Positions 53,579-64,000 of a stretch of DNA of 64,000 nt are shown piece by piece (the stretch's first letter is position 1; each line of letters starts with the position of its first letter). The translations under genes and the position numbers were made by a program. Under the pieces are notes generated by a model. The model was not told where the DNA came from. It was given only the letters and a program-made list of their open reading frames with translations, and searched no databases. Source of the stretch: Diphasiastrum complanatum (taxonomy: Eukaryota; Streptophyta; Lycopodiopsida; Lycopodiales; Lycopodiaceae); NCBI GenBank assembly GCA_029204225.1, contig CM055099.1, positions 47,430,542 to 47,494,541 on the forward strand, given 5' to 3'.

Positions 53579-55829
53579 TGAGGAAGTGGTGGCACATCAT
53601 GGAGGATTTCGTCGTCCCATGGATAGTTTGGTCGTTTGACCCGGTATAGTTTGGTATCATGTTTTTTGATCATAACTTTGGCAACTGGTTCCACTTTGGA
53701 TGACTGCTACAGAAAGGCCTTGAGTGGCAGGGCCTCCATGTAGTTGAGGATCTAAATGTCAGAAATGTCCAAATCATCTGGGCAATTCTGATTTCATAAG
53801 ACATTGTCATCACCTTCGAATAAATCTTTTGATTCATTAGTAGGCAGCCATGCAATATTTAACAACTCATCATTGTGTCAATAAAATTGATATTAATGAT
53901 AGGGGTGTCTTTGCCAGATGAATCGATGGTAATAGAGTTGTCTCTATTTCCAAAGGTGACTCGACCTTTGCTCCAGTCGTGAACGACTCTTGCATTGGTA
54001 AGCCATGGGCGACCAAGTAGTAACTCATAGGAATAGACATTGCTAGGAATATTGAGTACACCTAGGTCTATGGAAAATTTCAGACCTCCTAGTTTGATCA
54101 GCACTTGTGGGAGGAAAAACCGGTAGGTTGGACCACACTTTGATCAGCCATCCTAAGCTGACAAGTGGGCTTGGTAAGTTTGTCTCTCAGATTCCATTCT
54201 AACATGAGGGAAGTGGAAATGATGTTGACACCTGAGCCACCATCCAGTACAACTAGGACTTTGCAAGATTGGTGATGGGTAGCTGGAATTTTGATATTGC
54301 CTCTTTCACTGAGCGGATTGGTGAGGTGTAATGGCATTTCAGGCAGCTCGTCAGGGGTGGTGGTGTCGGTGGATTGGGTTTGTTGTTTCCATTTTTTTGC
54401 ATGTTTCCAAAGAATGTGAAAAGAGAGAGTCACATTAGTTTGTAATAAGTCTCCTCAGACTTCAGTACATTCAAGGGTTTTGTTCTCAAAAGACGTGTGA
54501 GTTACTTTATGGGAGGTGGAAGATTGTTGCTCGGCATTGTGAATTTGTTGACGATACTGGATGGGTGAGGATAGATGATGAGTGTCAAATCTTCACTTGG
54601 AGGGACATTATGTTGCTGGATTTTGTTGGGTGCAATTGTAGGGGTTTGGCATTGAGTTTGTGCACAAGTCAAGACCCATGCTGGATGAGTTTCAATTGGC
54701 AATGTTTCTACTTGCATGGAACAGACAGGAGCAACTAGGAAGGACAATCCTTCACATGATGTTCAATGCCACAATTTTCACAAGCTGGTGAAAAGCGAAA
54801 TTTATCTGGGCAACGAATACTAGGATGTTTACATGCACAGATAAAAGATCCTCATATGGCAAATTGTTGACATGGTTTGTACTGATTTGCTGTAGTTGGT
54901 CATGGTTGGTACACCTGTGGTCGTGGAATGGTACACCCTTGGTCGTGGAATGGACTATTGTGGAGGATAAGGGCGGTATGCGTGATACATGGATCTGGAT
55001 GCTGATGAAAAATGATTTCTCAGTTGAGGACATTCATTAGCAGTGTGATGTTGTGAACAGATCGAACACCAAACATTCTCTCTTGCTGAAAAAGATTTTT
55101 CAGCAATATTTCTCATGGAGGTTTGGAAATCAGCAGTGAGTTTATCCATATGAGTTTGTTGAGCTTTCTACTAAGTTTCCATTTGATGTAGAAGTTTGGA
55201 AAATTGGGCGATATTTTCATGCTTCGGTTGGTTAAGACATTCAGGATTCTTAAGTTTTTTTTCACGATTATCAAAGTCGTCATCAGAACTCTCGTCTTCT
55301 TCATGGATAGCATCAGTCATTACATCTTTAAGTTGATCATAAAGGTCAACTGGTTTTAGTTCACGATGGATGTTTTTAGGCACTCCAACCAAGAACAATT
55401 TGATGGCCATATGTTCAGTGATACTTTCGTCAACACATTCTACTTTGAGACGTTTAAAACATTCAATGTAGTTTCAAATCGACTCTTTGCGATGCATCTT
55501 GATATGAGTGTTTTGGATGAATGGGCTCTGAGTCAGTTTGGATGGTTTGAAACGCTTGATGAGAGCGTCCTTGAGGGTAGTCCAGGAAGCAAGATCAGGA
55601 GCTTCAAGGTTGAGATACACTCTTTGGATGTTCCATAGAGTACCATCGGGAATAGTCTAAGCTTTTCAGTTTCAGAGGTATCTCCATAGAAACGGCATGC
55701 ATTATCAAAGTCTTGGAGAAATCTAACTGGGTTAGATTCTCCATCGTACTTTGGTGCATCGATACGTGGAATTATGCATTCTAGTCGTGGAGGAGCCGGA
55801 TTGGAAGATTCAACACAATCTCGAGACAT
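53579..55829 (-). pseudogene. Gypsy GC: gag and protease
   Basis: ATG at about 55829. Gag is readable over several frames: IDAPKYDGESNPVRFLQDFD, then MAIKLFLVGVPKNIHREL (55410 onward), an acidic EEDESSDDDFDNREKK, and a knuckle-like CSICSQHHTANEC (about 55050-55090). A Pro-rich spacer and protease follow: VVLDGGSGVNIIS (about 54245), ELLLGRPWL and ARVVHDWSKGRVTFG (about 53960-54010). The linker VKRPNYPWD matches the start of GA pol at about 18270, so GA and GC are pieces of one family. RT and everything after it are missing because of the X2 fusion. Several frameshifts and stops. Confidence 0.82.
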
Positions 55830-56690
55830 AATGCAGTATGAGGAGTAGAGTAAGAGTATAGATGATCAGGGCAGTACTATACTTGGTCAAAAAGTTAAAA
55901 AGAGGTAGTTTTCTTATAGAATGAAGGATTCTGGACAAAAACTGGACTTTTGTGATGCAATATAATTTGTGGACAGTATTAGAAATCGTGGACAGTCAGA
56001 TGAATCCAACTGCGGTACTCGCGAATTTTGACAAGGGGTGCTCTCTGTCAAAAATTTGATTTTTTTAATGTTTTTTTGAAAAAAAAAATTGTGATAGAAT
56101 TCGCATAGGGTACAGAGAAATCGTGTCCACTGTGGGCGATTTTGTGGTATGATTGGCGATTTCTGATACTGAGGTTTTGCTGACAAACAAAGGAAATAGT
56201 GAAAAAGATGATTTTATGACAGAAAACAAGCTAAATCTCTGAGATAGAATTCGCGGAGCTGCTGGAGGACTGATCTTTGATAGATCTAGCCTCAGTGAAG
56301 TCGACAAATTTTAAGACCAAGATTTGGTTGAAAAACAATGGATTTTGACAGTATATCAAGGTGTTTTCAGAGAATCTGAACAGGGTCAGAATTCATGGAG
56401 GTGATAGGATGAAAAATCAGTGGCTATTATGGCTGTAGACAGACCAACAAATTCTAATATACTTGTTTGGTCGAAAAAAAATGTCACTTGGGTCACTTCT
56501 TTCAAAGAAAATGCCCAAGTTGACACTTTTGTTGCTTCCCTCTGGCTTGATAGGTTGCTCCGCAACTCATTGAGTACCTATAGAGAAGTCTCGTGCTGCA
56601 ATGTAAAGGGAAAAAAACAAGCAAACATACACACAAGTACGTGAGCGAAAAAACGAAAAACAAGAAAGCTATGTAGAAAAATCTTAAAAA
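55830..56690 (-). other. GC leader, no gene
   Basis: AT-rich leader between PBS and gag, with repeated GAATTCGC(A/G)-type words (for example about 56097 and 56247). No coding motif. Confidence 0.55.
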
Positions 56691-56705
56691 GCGACAATGG
56701 CGCCA
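56691..56705 (-). other. GC primer-binding site candidate
   Basis: The minus strand reads TGGCGCCATTGTCGC one base after the LTR end (ACTTCCAACA). Position and TGG start fit a PBS. I am not sure which tRNA it matches. Confidence 0.65.
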
Positions 56706-56706
56706 A

Positions 56707-57260
56707 TGTTGGAAGTATTTCTAGTTATGCGGTGGCTAGATCAACTTACGAATGTAGTATAGGGATGTAGAGGTTCGTCCACTTCTTAAGTTTCTACAAG
56801 CTTCCTATCAAAATGAAAACATCAATGAAATGGAGCACTAAGGCTTCCCAACTAGTGCTCAAAAATAAATGGGGTGACTAAGGCGGTACCCAACTAGCCA
56901 CTTACTTAAGGTGGTACCCAACTAGCCACTTACTTAAGGCGGTACCCAACTAGCCACTTACTTAAGAAATACAAAGTCTTGCTAAGGCTTCCCAACTAGC
57001 AAGAAGATTAATCTAAATTCTATTTAACACCCAAATGGTAATAAAATGAGATTGCGGCTAATACTAAATATAGAACCAATAAAGTGCATGCCACAATACA
57101 AACCAATGAGAAGGAGGCAAGAGGAGGTCTGAGCACCTTTCCTCAAGCTATGCACCTTCCCAAGGGGAACACAAATGAAATAGAATGATAATCTCAAAAA
57201 TAGAGAAGCATAATAAGCTTAATCTCAACGTGTCGTTTACAAGGAAAATGCCTCTCTTCT
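56707..57260 (-). repeat. Gypsy LTR type Z, GC 5' LTR, outer part missing
   Basis: Matches 18414-19223 from its inner end up to the TTTACAA(G/T)GCAAAT-like segment, then breaks at about 57260. It contains an extra triplicated 28-bp unit at 56881-56965. Confidence 0.82.
56881..56965. repeat. 28-bp tandem repeat, three copies, inside LTR Z
   Basis: Units start at 56881, 56909 and 56937 (AAGGCGGTACCCAACTAGCC...). They are nearly identical, so expansion is recent. The LTR Z at 18414 has related but unexpanded AAGGCTTACCCAACTAG words. Confidence 0.9.
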
Positions 57261-57939
57261 TTGTTCACAGATTCCCGCTGAATCTGTGAACACGTTTTTT
57301 TTTTCCTTATTCTCTGTTACTTCAGGAGGTTACCGCTCTAAAAACCGGGTGTTTCTTCCCCTTTCCAGCAGCCAGTTCTTACAGTTAAGTCTTCTTGCTT
57401 AGAATGGTTCCCAGGCAGAAGTATGTCTCAGTTTACAACGTGTATTTCCAGCCTGTCAGTGGGTTGAAACGGTTACGTTCACTCAGCTACATGCATTTAC
57501 AAGCCATGCAACCAATCCTAGCTCAAGTATAGATCAACGTTTTGGACAGAGAGCAAATCTACAATCTATCTACCAAACTATCTTAGGAAATCAGAGAATA
57601 ATGCAATAACAAGATTAAGCTACTCAACAAGAAACAAGAAACAAGAAAGCTAACTTCCTAACAACATTCTACTAGCCCAAGAATCAAGAAACACCCATTT
57701 CTTGATGCTTGGAATATCCAAGAACAATCAAGGACAGGATTGTTAATGAATATGCAAATCAGATCCACAATCTCAGCCTATATAGTTTACCTGCATGCTG
57801 AAACTACAAAATCAAGAAACAAAAAAGTTAATCCACATCTACATTCCACAAAGCAAGAAAGCAAGCAAGAGTTCTAATTAATCCACAATCACAAAAAGAA
57901 ATCAGAACATACATTGTAACCATTTGCCGTGTATTTTAC
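57261..57939 (-). repeat. LTR Y-like fragment
   Basis: The stretch 57640-57915 resembles 14600-14860 (CCAAGAATCAAGAAAC, CAGCCTAT(A/T)TAGTTTACCT, TTAATCCACA). The part before 57440 is not recognised. Confidence 0.5.
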
Positions 57940-58374
57940 CAAAAGCACTATGGCAACCCTGATTGCGACGTAAGATATTTTGCGAATAATTGCGGCTTGG
58001 TGGCAGTTTTGGTAGAACTCAAAGATTATTGGGATTGAGGGCTACCACCAATAGCCATTGATATCAATAAACCACTACGAACACAAGACGACCACATCAA
58101 TGTAGCGCAGCTTTATTATCGAGCAACCCTCATTTCGGCACTGCACGTTGATATGATGGAGCTGTGGAAAAATCATAACTTTCTCCAGGGTATGCTCCAC
58201 TACTACAAACTCATGCCCTTCCTTAACAAACTACGCTGGCAAATGATGGAGGGCATCAACAACAAAATTTACCAATCTCGGCAACAACAATCTCACCTCC
58301 AAGAAGCTCAAAAAATCCAGGACAAAAAAGCTTCAATTGGTGTGGGACCACCAATCCAATGAGGAGGGGGATAA
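57940..58374 (+). pseudogene. Gypsy 3'-terminal ORF fragment and purine tract
   Basis: A short open frame (58153-58362) ends in a Gln-rich tail (QSRQQQSHLQEAQKIQDKKA) and GVGPPIQ, followed by GAGGAGGGGGATAA (58361-58374), the purine tract of a 3' LTR. The same tail precedes the LTR at 19223 on the minus strand. A GPP-containing end also closes the G3 element (about 52125-52140). No domain recognised. Confidence 0.6.
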
Positions 58375-58848
58375 TGTTAGCCACTATGCAAACACAGTAA
58401 AAAAATATAAAAAAAGAAATAAAACTCCGTGGCATGTGTATTGTAAGCCCAGGTATGAGTATTTGTCAATAAACTTCTGCTATGGCATGTGTTTTGTAAG
58501 TCCATGGGTAGAAGCTTAAAATAATAAAATAACTTAAACTTAGGATTAGAACTTAGACTTAAGAAACTTAAGCTTAGAAATATTCTAAGATATCTTAAGT
58601 TATTTTAATTCCCAAGTTAGAAACTTTTTAAAGTTCTAAGTTCTAAGTTGGAAGTTTTAGGAGTCTTAGAATGGCTAGTTTTAAACTAATCCCATAAGTT
58701 AGTGGATATCTATGGAAGGCCCTTCTTGCTATAAGAAGAGAGGCATTTTTCTTGTGAACGACATTTTTGAGATTAAGCTTATTATGCTTCTCTATTTTTG
58801 AGATTATCATTCTATTTCATTTGTGTTTCCCTTGGGAAGGTGTATACT
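58375..58848 (+). repeat. Gypsy LTR type Z, 3'-truncated
   Basis: TGTTAGCCACTATGC start after the purine tract; matches the first ~470 bp of the Z LTR, up to TTCATTTGTGTTTCCCTTGG. It then joins GD coding sequence without PBS or leader. Confidence 0.82.
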
Positions 58849-60794
58849 TGTGACTTTTGTGATCGCATCCAGCTTACTACTTATTTTGGTTCGTCTAATA
58901 GAAATATCTTGGAAAATTGGTTCTCTAAATTAGAGACCTATTTTCTTATGTATTCCAAGACTAACACCCATGAAGTGCAGTTGGCTGTATTACATTTAGA
59001 TGGTCGAGCTCAGACTTGGTGGCGTGTCTATCGCTCTGAGCCTACTCATGAGGGGTTATATATATGGCCTACGTTTTGTCATGATCTTCATATGGCTGTG
59101 ATTGACCCATAGTGGTTGGTTCGCCAACGTGATCTATTTCGTAGCCTTTGCCATACTAGTGATTTGACTACTTATATTGATCAATTTACTGAGCTTTCAT
59201 ACCTTTTATTGATCTCCATCCTACAGAGATTATTTTACGTTTTATTGCCAGTCTTAGAGGCTCCTTACAATATGATGTCTCATCTTTTCGGCCACCTACT
59301 ATCTCAGATGCTATCTCCTTGGCTACTACCTTGCAGCATAAGTATCCTGAGTTATCCACTTCTTCTCATTCTTCTTGTTCTCATTCCACTACTTCTCCTA
59401 CTTTGGCTTCTTTTACTACCATTCCTCCTCGCACTCCTACAGTACCTCATCCTACCTTTGACATTATTCAGCCGCAGAGTTTGCTGAGATTTAACAAAAG
59501 CACATCTGTTATCGTTCTAAGAGTCCAGATCATCTAGCCCGTAATTGCTGACAGTCTCCTGGTCCTCCTACTACTATTTTTCACCATGAGGCTCTTACTC
59601 TTGATGATTCTGATATTTATATCCAGATTCTTGATAGTCTACATTATGTTGATGAGCCGGTTGACCCGCTTTCTGATGATCCTGCTTTCGTTGCTTGCCA
59701 TGCATAGCTTGCTTATGCTACTTGGGCTGGGCGTCCTGGTCCTCGTTCTATTCAGTTACGTGTCCGCATTTTGAGATGAGAGTATATTGCTTTGGTGGAT
59801 ACTGGTAGTACACATTCATTTATTATCAGTTACATTTCCACCAGGATTCGTGCCACACTTATTTTTGTTACATAGTCTCTCAATGTCGAGGTTTCTAGCT
59901 CACATTCTTTTATTAGCTCTCAGATGTTTCAGGGCTTGGACTATAACATTGGTGACTTCTCTGGACAGGCAGATTTCTATATTATTCCTCTAGAGCGCTA
60001 TGACATTATTCTTGGTGCCAATTGGTTTTCTTCACTTGGTATTGTTGTTGTGGATCTTTCTCAGTAGATACTATCTTTTATACATGCTGGTCGGCATCAA
60101 TGTTTGCCAAATTGTCCAACTGATCTTTTGTCATGGCTGAAATCGAATTTTTGGATTTTCTTATTTGTGGTGGACGTATTCGTCTTGATCCTCGAAAAGT
60201 TCAGGCTATTGAGAATTGGCCTGTCCCAACTGATGTTCATTCTGTTCGTATGTTTTTAGGTATGGCTACCCATCTGCATCGTCCTGTTAAGTATTTTGCC
60301 ACTTTAGTTGCTCCGATTTATTCGTTACTAAAGAAGTCTCATACCTTTGTTTGGACTCATGAGTGTCAAACTGCTTTTGATGCTTTACGTCATGCCATTG
60401 TTTCTGCTGCTGTTATGTGTCTCCCCCAGTTTGACCAGTATTTTTTTGTTGAGACTGATGCTAGTGCTGTTGGTTTAGGCGCTCTTCTTCGTCAGTCCGA
60501 GTGTGTTATTGCTTATGAGTCTCGTTGTTTGCGTCCTTATGAGCAATGTTACTCTGTACATGAAAAAGAGCTACTTGTTGTTATCCATGCTCTTAAGAAG
60601 TGGCGCTATTATTTGTATCGTGTTCCCTTTGATATTATTACTGATCATCAGTCTCTCTGTTATCTTTTTTCTTAGCGTGATCTTAGTGATCGCCTGTATC
60701 TTTGGTTACAATTTTTGCAGTCTTGTCATTTTGATATTTTGTATCGTCCAGGCAAGGCAAACATGACAACTGATACTTTATCTCGTCTTCCTAT
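58849..60794 (+). pseudogene. Gypsy GD: gag, protease, RT end and RNase H
   Basis: Gag (58860-59110, FSKLETYFLMYSKTNTHEVQ, HLDGRAQTWWRVYRS) has a TAG after MAVIDP, then frameshifts. A knuckle remnant is at about 59505-59550 (SPDHLARNC). Protease LVDTGSTHSFI lies at about 59797 and ILGANWFSSLG at about 60010. Most of RT is deleted. The frame 60133-60675 holds the RT end (VQAIENWPVPTDVHSVRMFLG) and RNase H (VETDASAVGLGALLRQ, YSVHEKELLVVIHALKKWRY), then a TAG and RLYLWLQFLQSCHFDILYRP. It stops at SRLPI, where an LTR Z begins. No integrase. Lineage differs from GA/GC. Confidence 0.85.
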
Positions 60795-61075
60795 TGTTAG
60801 CAACTGTGCAAACACAGAGAAAATATAATAAATAAATAAAACTTCGTGGCATGTGTTTTGTAAGTCCATGAGTAGAAGCTTAAAATAATAAAATAACTTA
60901 AACTTACATTTAGAACTTAGACTTAAGAAACGTAAGATTAGAAACTTTTGTCTTAAGTTTTCTTAAGTTAGTCCTAAGTTAGAAGTTCTAGAAAGGCTAG
61001 AAATAAGTTAATCCCATAAGTTAGTGGATACTTATGGAAGACCCTCCTTGCCATAAAAGAAATGTAAATGACAAA
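60795..61075 (+). repeat. Gypsy LTR type Z, 5' third only
   Basis: TGTTAGCAACTGTGCAAACAC start; matches the Z LTR to GACCCTCCTTGCCATAAAAG and a little beyond, then the AT-rich region begins. Confidence 0.8.
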
Positions 61076-61960
61076 CATGATGACGAAAAAAAAGAGAAAT
61101 GACTTGGAGACCCATTTTTTTTCAATTTTTTAATTTTTTTAAAAAAGTATCCAAATTTAAAATGCTTCAAATAAATATATTGTAATGTTAAAAAAATGTT
61201 GTATTTTACAAGAAATAATTCAAGCTACAAAAATTTGGTCAATAGATTTTCATAAATAGATTAAAATTAGGTTACATTAAATAATAATACTATTTAAAAT
61301 AAAATCATTAGATACACAACCACTAAAATACCTAAAAAATATTTTTTGCTTACTTAAAACAAAAGTTATAGTTTTTTTTTTGGAATTTTAAAAGTTTTTT
61401 AAATTATAATTCTTGTATCGAAAAAAATATTTTTTAAATTGTGTTAAAATTTGAATCAATATTTTTTAAAATTTTAGATTTTGAAAATCTTTACTTATAC
61501 CCACGTAAGTTTATAAATATTTAAACATTAAATAAATGCAAATAAAATTAATTTACAATAATCGAGATTAAATAATCTGTGAAAATATTTAAATCACCCT
61601 GAAAAAAATCTAAAAAATCTTTTTATTTCTTAAAATTTTTAACAATATTTTTTTTTACAAAAAATATTATAAAAACACATCTAAAATTAAAATATTGTAA
61701 ATTTGACAAATCGTTACAATTTTAATTATTGGTAATTTTTATCAATGTTAAAATTTTTAAAATATTTCAAATTCTTAATTGTAAATCGTTAAAAAACAAA
61801 TTTAAGAACATTGAATTGATTAAAAAGAAGTCAAAACACAATACAATAAAAAAAAATAAACGCAATTATTTTTTAAAACAAAAAAAAAATTTTATTCCCA
61901 AAAATCATTGAGGTCATTTACATCTTTTTTATTTGTTTTTTTCTTGAGTAGCCAATGTAC
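61076..61960. other. Very AT-rich stretch, no gene
   Basis: Dense A/T runs with no motif on either strand. It separates the retrotransposon block from the methyltransferase-like pseudogene, and may be its 3' flank. Confidence 0.6.
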
Positions 61961-62169
61961 TTTCAAGTGGCACCTTTTCTACAATTTTCTCGACTGTCGT
62001 TATTACATTGTAATCTTGAACCAAGACATAAGCAAATTCTCCTGTGTCGCCTACTTTTCCACTAGTAGGAGTTGAGGTTCCTTGGACAAGGAAATTATTA
62101 TATCCTCACTATCTAAACTCTTTCCCACCTCAGACAGTTCATCTGGCAAAACTGAAAGAGATTTCATTC

Positions 62170-64000
62170 TCATTTTACAAAATCAACTAAATTAGTATCT
62201 AAATCTACTACAGCAACATGTCTGCCTTTCTGAACAACACATGCGCTCGTAGTGCCGCTACCGCTAAATAAATTTAAAATCCAATCAGCTGGGTGAGAAA
62301 AAATATCAATTAAATGATTAACTTATTGTTGTGGCTTTTGGTAGGGACAAGCAACGAAACCCGTCATTGGATTCTTTAATTTCTTTGTCACGGCTGGATA
62401 CTAGAATAAGTTTCCAAAACTTGTCAGTCCTGAAGTGTTGTAATAAAGCATCGAGCGTTTGTCATCCAAAGAATAATAACCGATGGTTATGTATTCTATT
62501 TCATTGAAAAGTCAAGATCCTCCCGAGTTCCTGACATTGGGCTTGTACATGACATGGAACATTACAAGTAAAATAAGCTTAAAATTTTAACTTTAAAATG
62601 AAAAATTTAAAATAAAAATATGAATTAATATTTCAGGAACTTAAAAACTTACCACACAGCATTCTCTATTCCCACATTACGGAAAATTAGTAGAATCAAA
62701 TTAGTATCTTTCTATACTGATGTTGACTGCCAAGAAGAATGAAAAATAACAACTCTCCAAATTGGAGAAGTTGTGACTTCAAGAAAGCCCTGCATAAAAC
62801 TACGGATTTCAATGAATTTAAAAGGAGAATCATCATTTAATGATTCCTTCATCTGAAATCCATATGGTATATCGGCGATGCAGAGTGTATAAGGTCTTTT
62901 TTATTTAAAAAAATTGAAATTTCTCTACAATCACCCTCCTCAACCGAGTAAAAGCATGATTGATCATCGACACTTTTAGGAAGGTAGATCTCTAATGGAT
63001 CCTCCTCCGCAATGGTCTCACCCCGTGCCAATCTCTCCCTTTCTCTTTTTTCTGCTTTTGCCTTCAAAATATGTCTCTTGAATTGCTCTGGAAGGACTTT
63101 GTTTTTCTTGTCTTCGGGAGACTGAAAAAGAAAAAGCTATGCTTAGCATGGGAGACAAAAAATATAAAATAGAATAGGAGACTTAACTTATCAAAAAATA
63201 ATAATTAATTAGCATAAGAGACATAGAATATAGAAAAGAAGCAATTAATAAGTACCTATCTAAGCATGGGTGAACTAAATACCATGTCTCTAAACAAAAT
63301 CAGAAATGGACTCAAGGATTCATTTTGGTTGTTCAGAGGATAAAGCCTATGACACTCATCAAAATCTTGACAATTTAACCATGTCACAAGGGCTTCTTGA
63401 ACTTTTATAAATAATTTGTACATGCATTCAAAAAATATAATTGTTCAAAATCCAACCAAATTATGAAAATCACTTTATTACAAAATGTAACAAAAAAATA
63501 AATATTTAGATTATGACTATTACCTCTGAAATTCTTGTCCCATTTCTACAAGAGAAAGTTGATCATCGGCAACTTTAGAAAGAACACTTATTAATAGTTC
63601 TGAAGAGCTAATCCCTTGCATGTTCTTCCACTCTGATATTCTCATTTCTATTAGAATTGGTTTCAGAGTTTGAGTGCTCACAACTTTTTTTTTTTTTTTT
63701 TTTGACTTTGAAGCACCCTAAGTAGGTTGGCCTTTAATTTGAAAGGTTTCTCAATTTTCAAGATTTTTATCAACTACGGCCCACACCTGAAATATAAAAA
63801 AATTATTTGATAAGGAGCTTAGGGAATATTAAAATTGAGTTCAAAATTTTAGTCTAATAAAAACAATTTAAAAGGATTACAACATATATTATGACCAGAG
63901 CATTCCATGACGAGCATAGCAAAACAAATTACCTGGCCACTACGAAAAACAAGCTGAAAAAAATTATCGTATTTTGTAAGGCTCTGCGTAGGATTTTTTG
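62170..64000 (-). pseudogene. DNA N4/N6 amino-methyltransferase-like gene, multi-exon, decayed, partial
   Basis: Minus-strand exon-like blocks: 64000-63933 (ends FFQLVFRSGQ, donor GTAATT); 63786-63524 (VWAVVDKNLEN ... LSKVADDQLSLVEMGQEFQR, donor GTAATA); about 63420-63255 (VQEALVTWLNCQDFDECH); 63121 to about 62652 (KAKAEKRERERLARGETI, then after a frameshift the catalytic-type motif IV, IADIPYG, at 62859-62879; donor GTAAGT); and about 62600-62170 (YKPNVRNSGG, EYITIGYYSLDDKRSM, then SAM-binding motif I, WILNLFSGSGTTSACVVQKG, with FSGSGTT at 62248-62268). Motif IV before motif I is the beta-class order (PF01555-like). At least four stops and a frameshift make this a pseudogene. Beta-class enzymes methylate exocyclic amino groups of C or A. 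Acceptor sites for some blocks are uncertain. Confidence 0.65.

Noticed and set aside
62849-63067. A stand-alone small charged protein (72 codons)
   Set aside because: The frame is bounded by a splice-like acceptor and a frameshift, and flows into the methyltransferase motif IV in the next frame. It is part of the pseudogene.

Overview
This looks like nuclear DNA of a land plant from a repeat-rich genome. It is dominated by decayed Ty1/copia and Ty3/gypsy LTR retrotransposons with plant-type primer-binding sites (initiator-Met and Asp tRNA). The one convincing host gene is a GT-AG spliced F-box/LRR gene of a plant type. I cannot name the species. The degenerate DNA amino-methyltransferase at the right end and the very long intron would suit a non-seed plant, but that is a weak inference.

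Layout. 1-3100: no genes; a foldback element and two tandem repeats. 3.1-14.2 kb: a three-level nest. A chromovirus-like gypsy remnant (G1, 7518-9552, TSD ATCGT) sits inside a copia element (C1, 4330-11587, TSD AATCT). C1 itself sits inside a gypsy-associated sequence (X1) that encodes an uncharacterised ORF. 14.2-19.3 kb: LTRs and pol of a gypsy family on the minus strand. 19.3-24.2 kb: no recognisable gene.

24190-40428 (minus): a 650-codon F-box/LRR gene with four exons. Its F-box exon (40183-40428) is separated from the LRR exons (24190-26238) by an intron of about 13.9 kb. The intron holds a copia nest, all antisense to the gene: C6 (32424-37589, TSD GCTAC) within C5 (29156-38760, TSD AGCTT) within C4, which abuts or interrupts C3.

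40.4-47.8 kb: upstream flank, an LTR-like stretch, copia C7 and gypsy pol GB. 47784-52889: G3, an LTR element with a single 787-codon Gag-like frame and no protease, RT or integrase, so a probable non-autonomous TR-GAG type element. 52.9-61.1 kb: chimeric gypsy fragments (X2, GC, GD) with three copies of one LTR type (Z). 61.1-62.0 kb: very AT-rich DNA. 62170-64000 (minus): a multi-exon pseudogene of a beta-class DNA N4/N6 amino-methyltransferase, cut by the window edge.

No element here looks able to move on its own: each has stops, frameshifts, deletions or lost catalytic residues. C6 is the best preserved. The F-box gene reads through without stops. Element and LTR labels (C1-C7, G1, G3, GA-GE, X, Y, Z) are mine.
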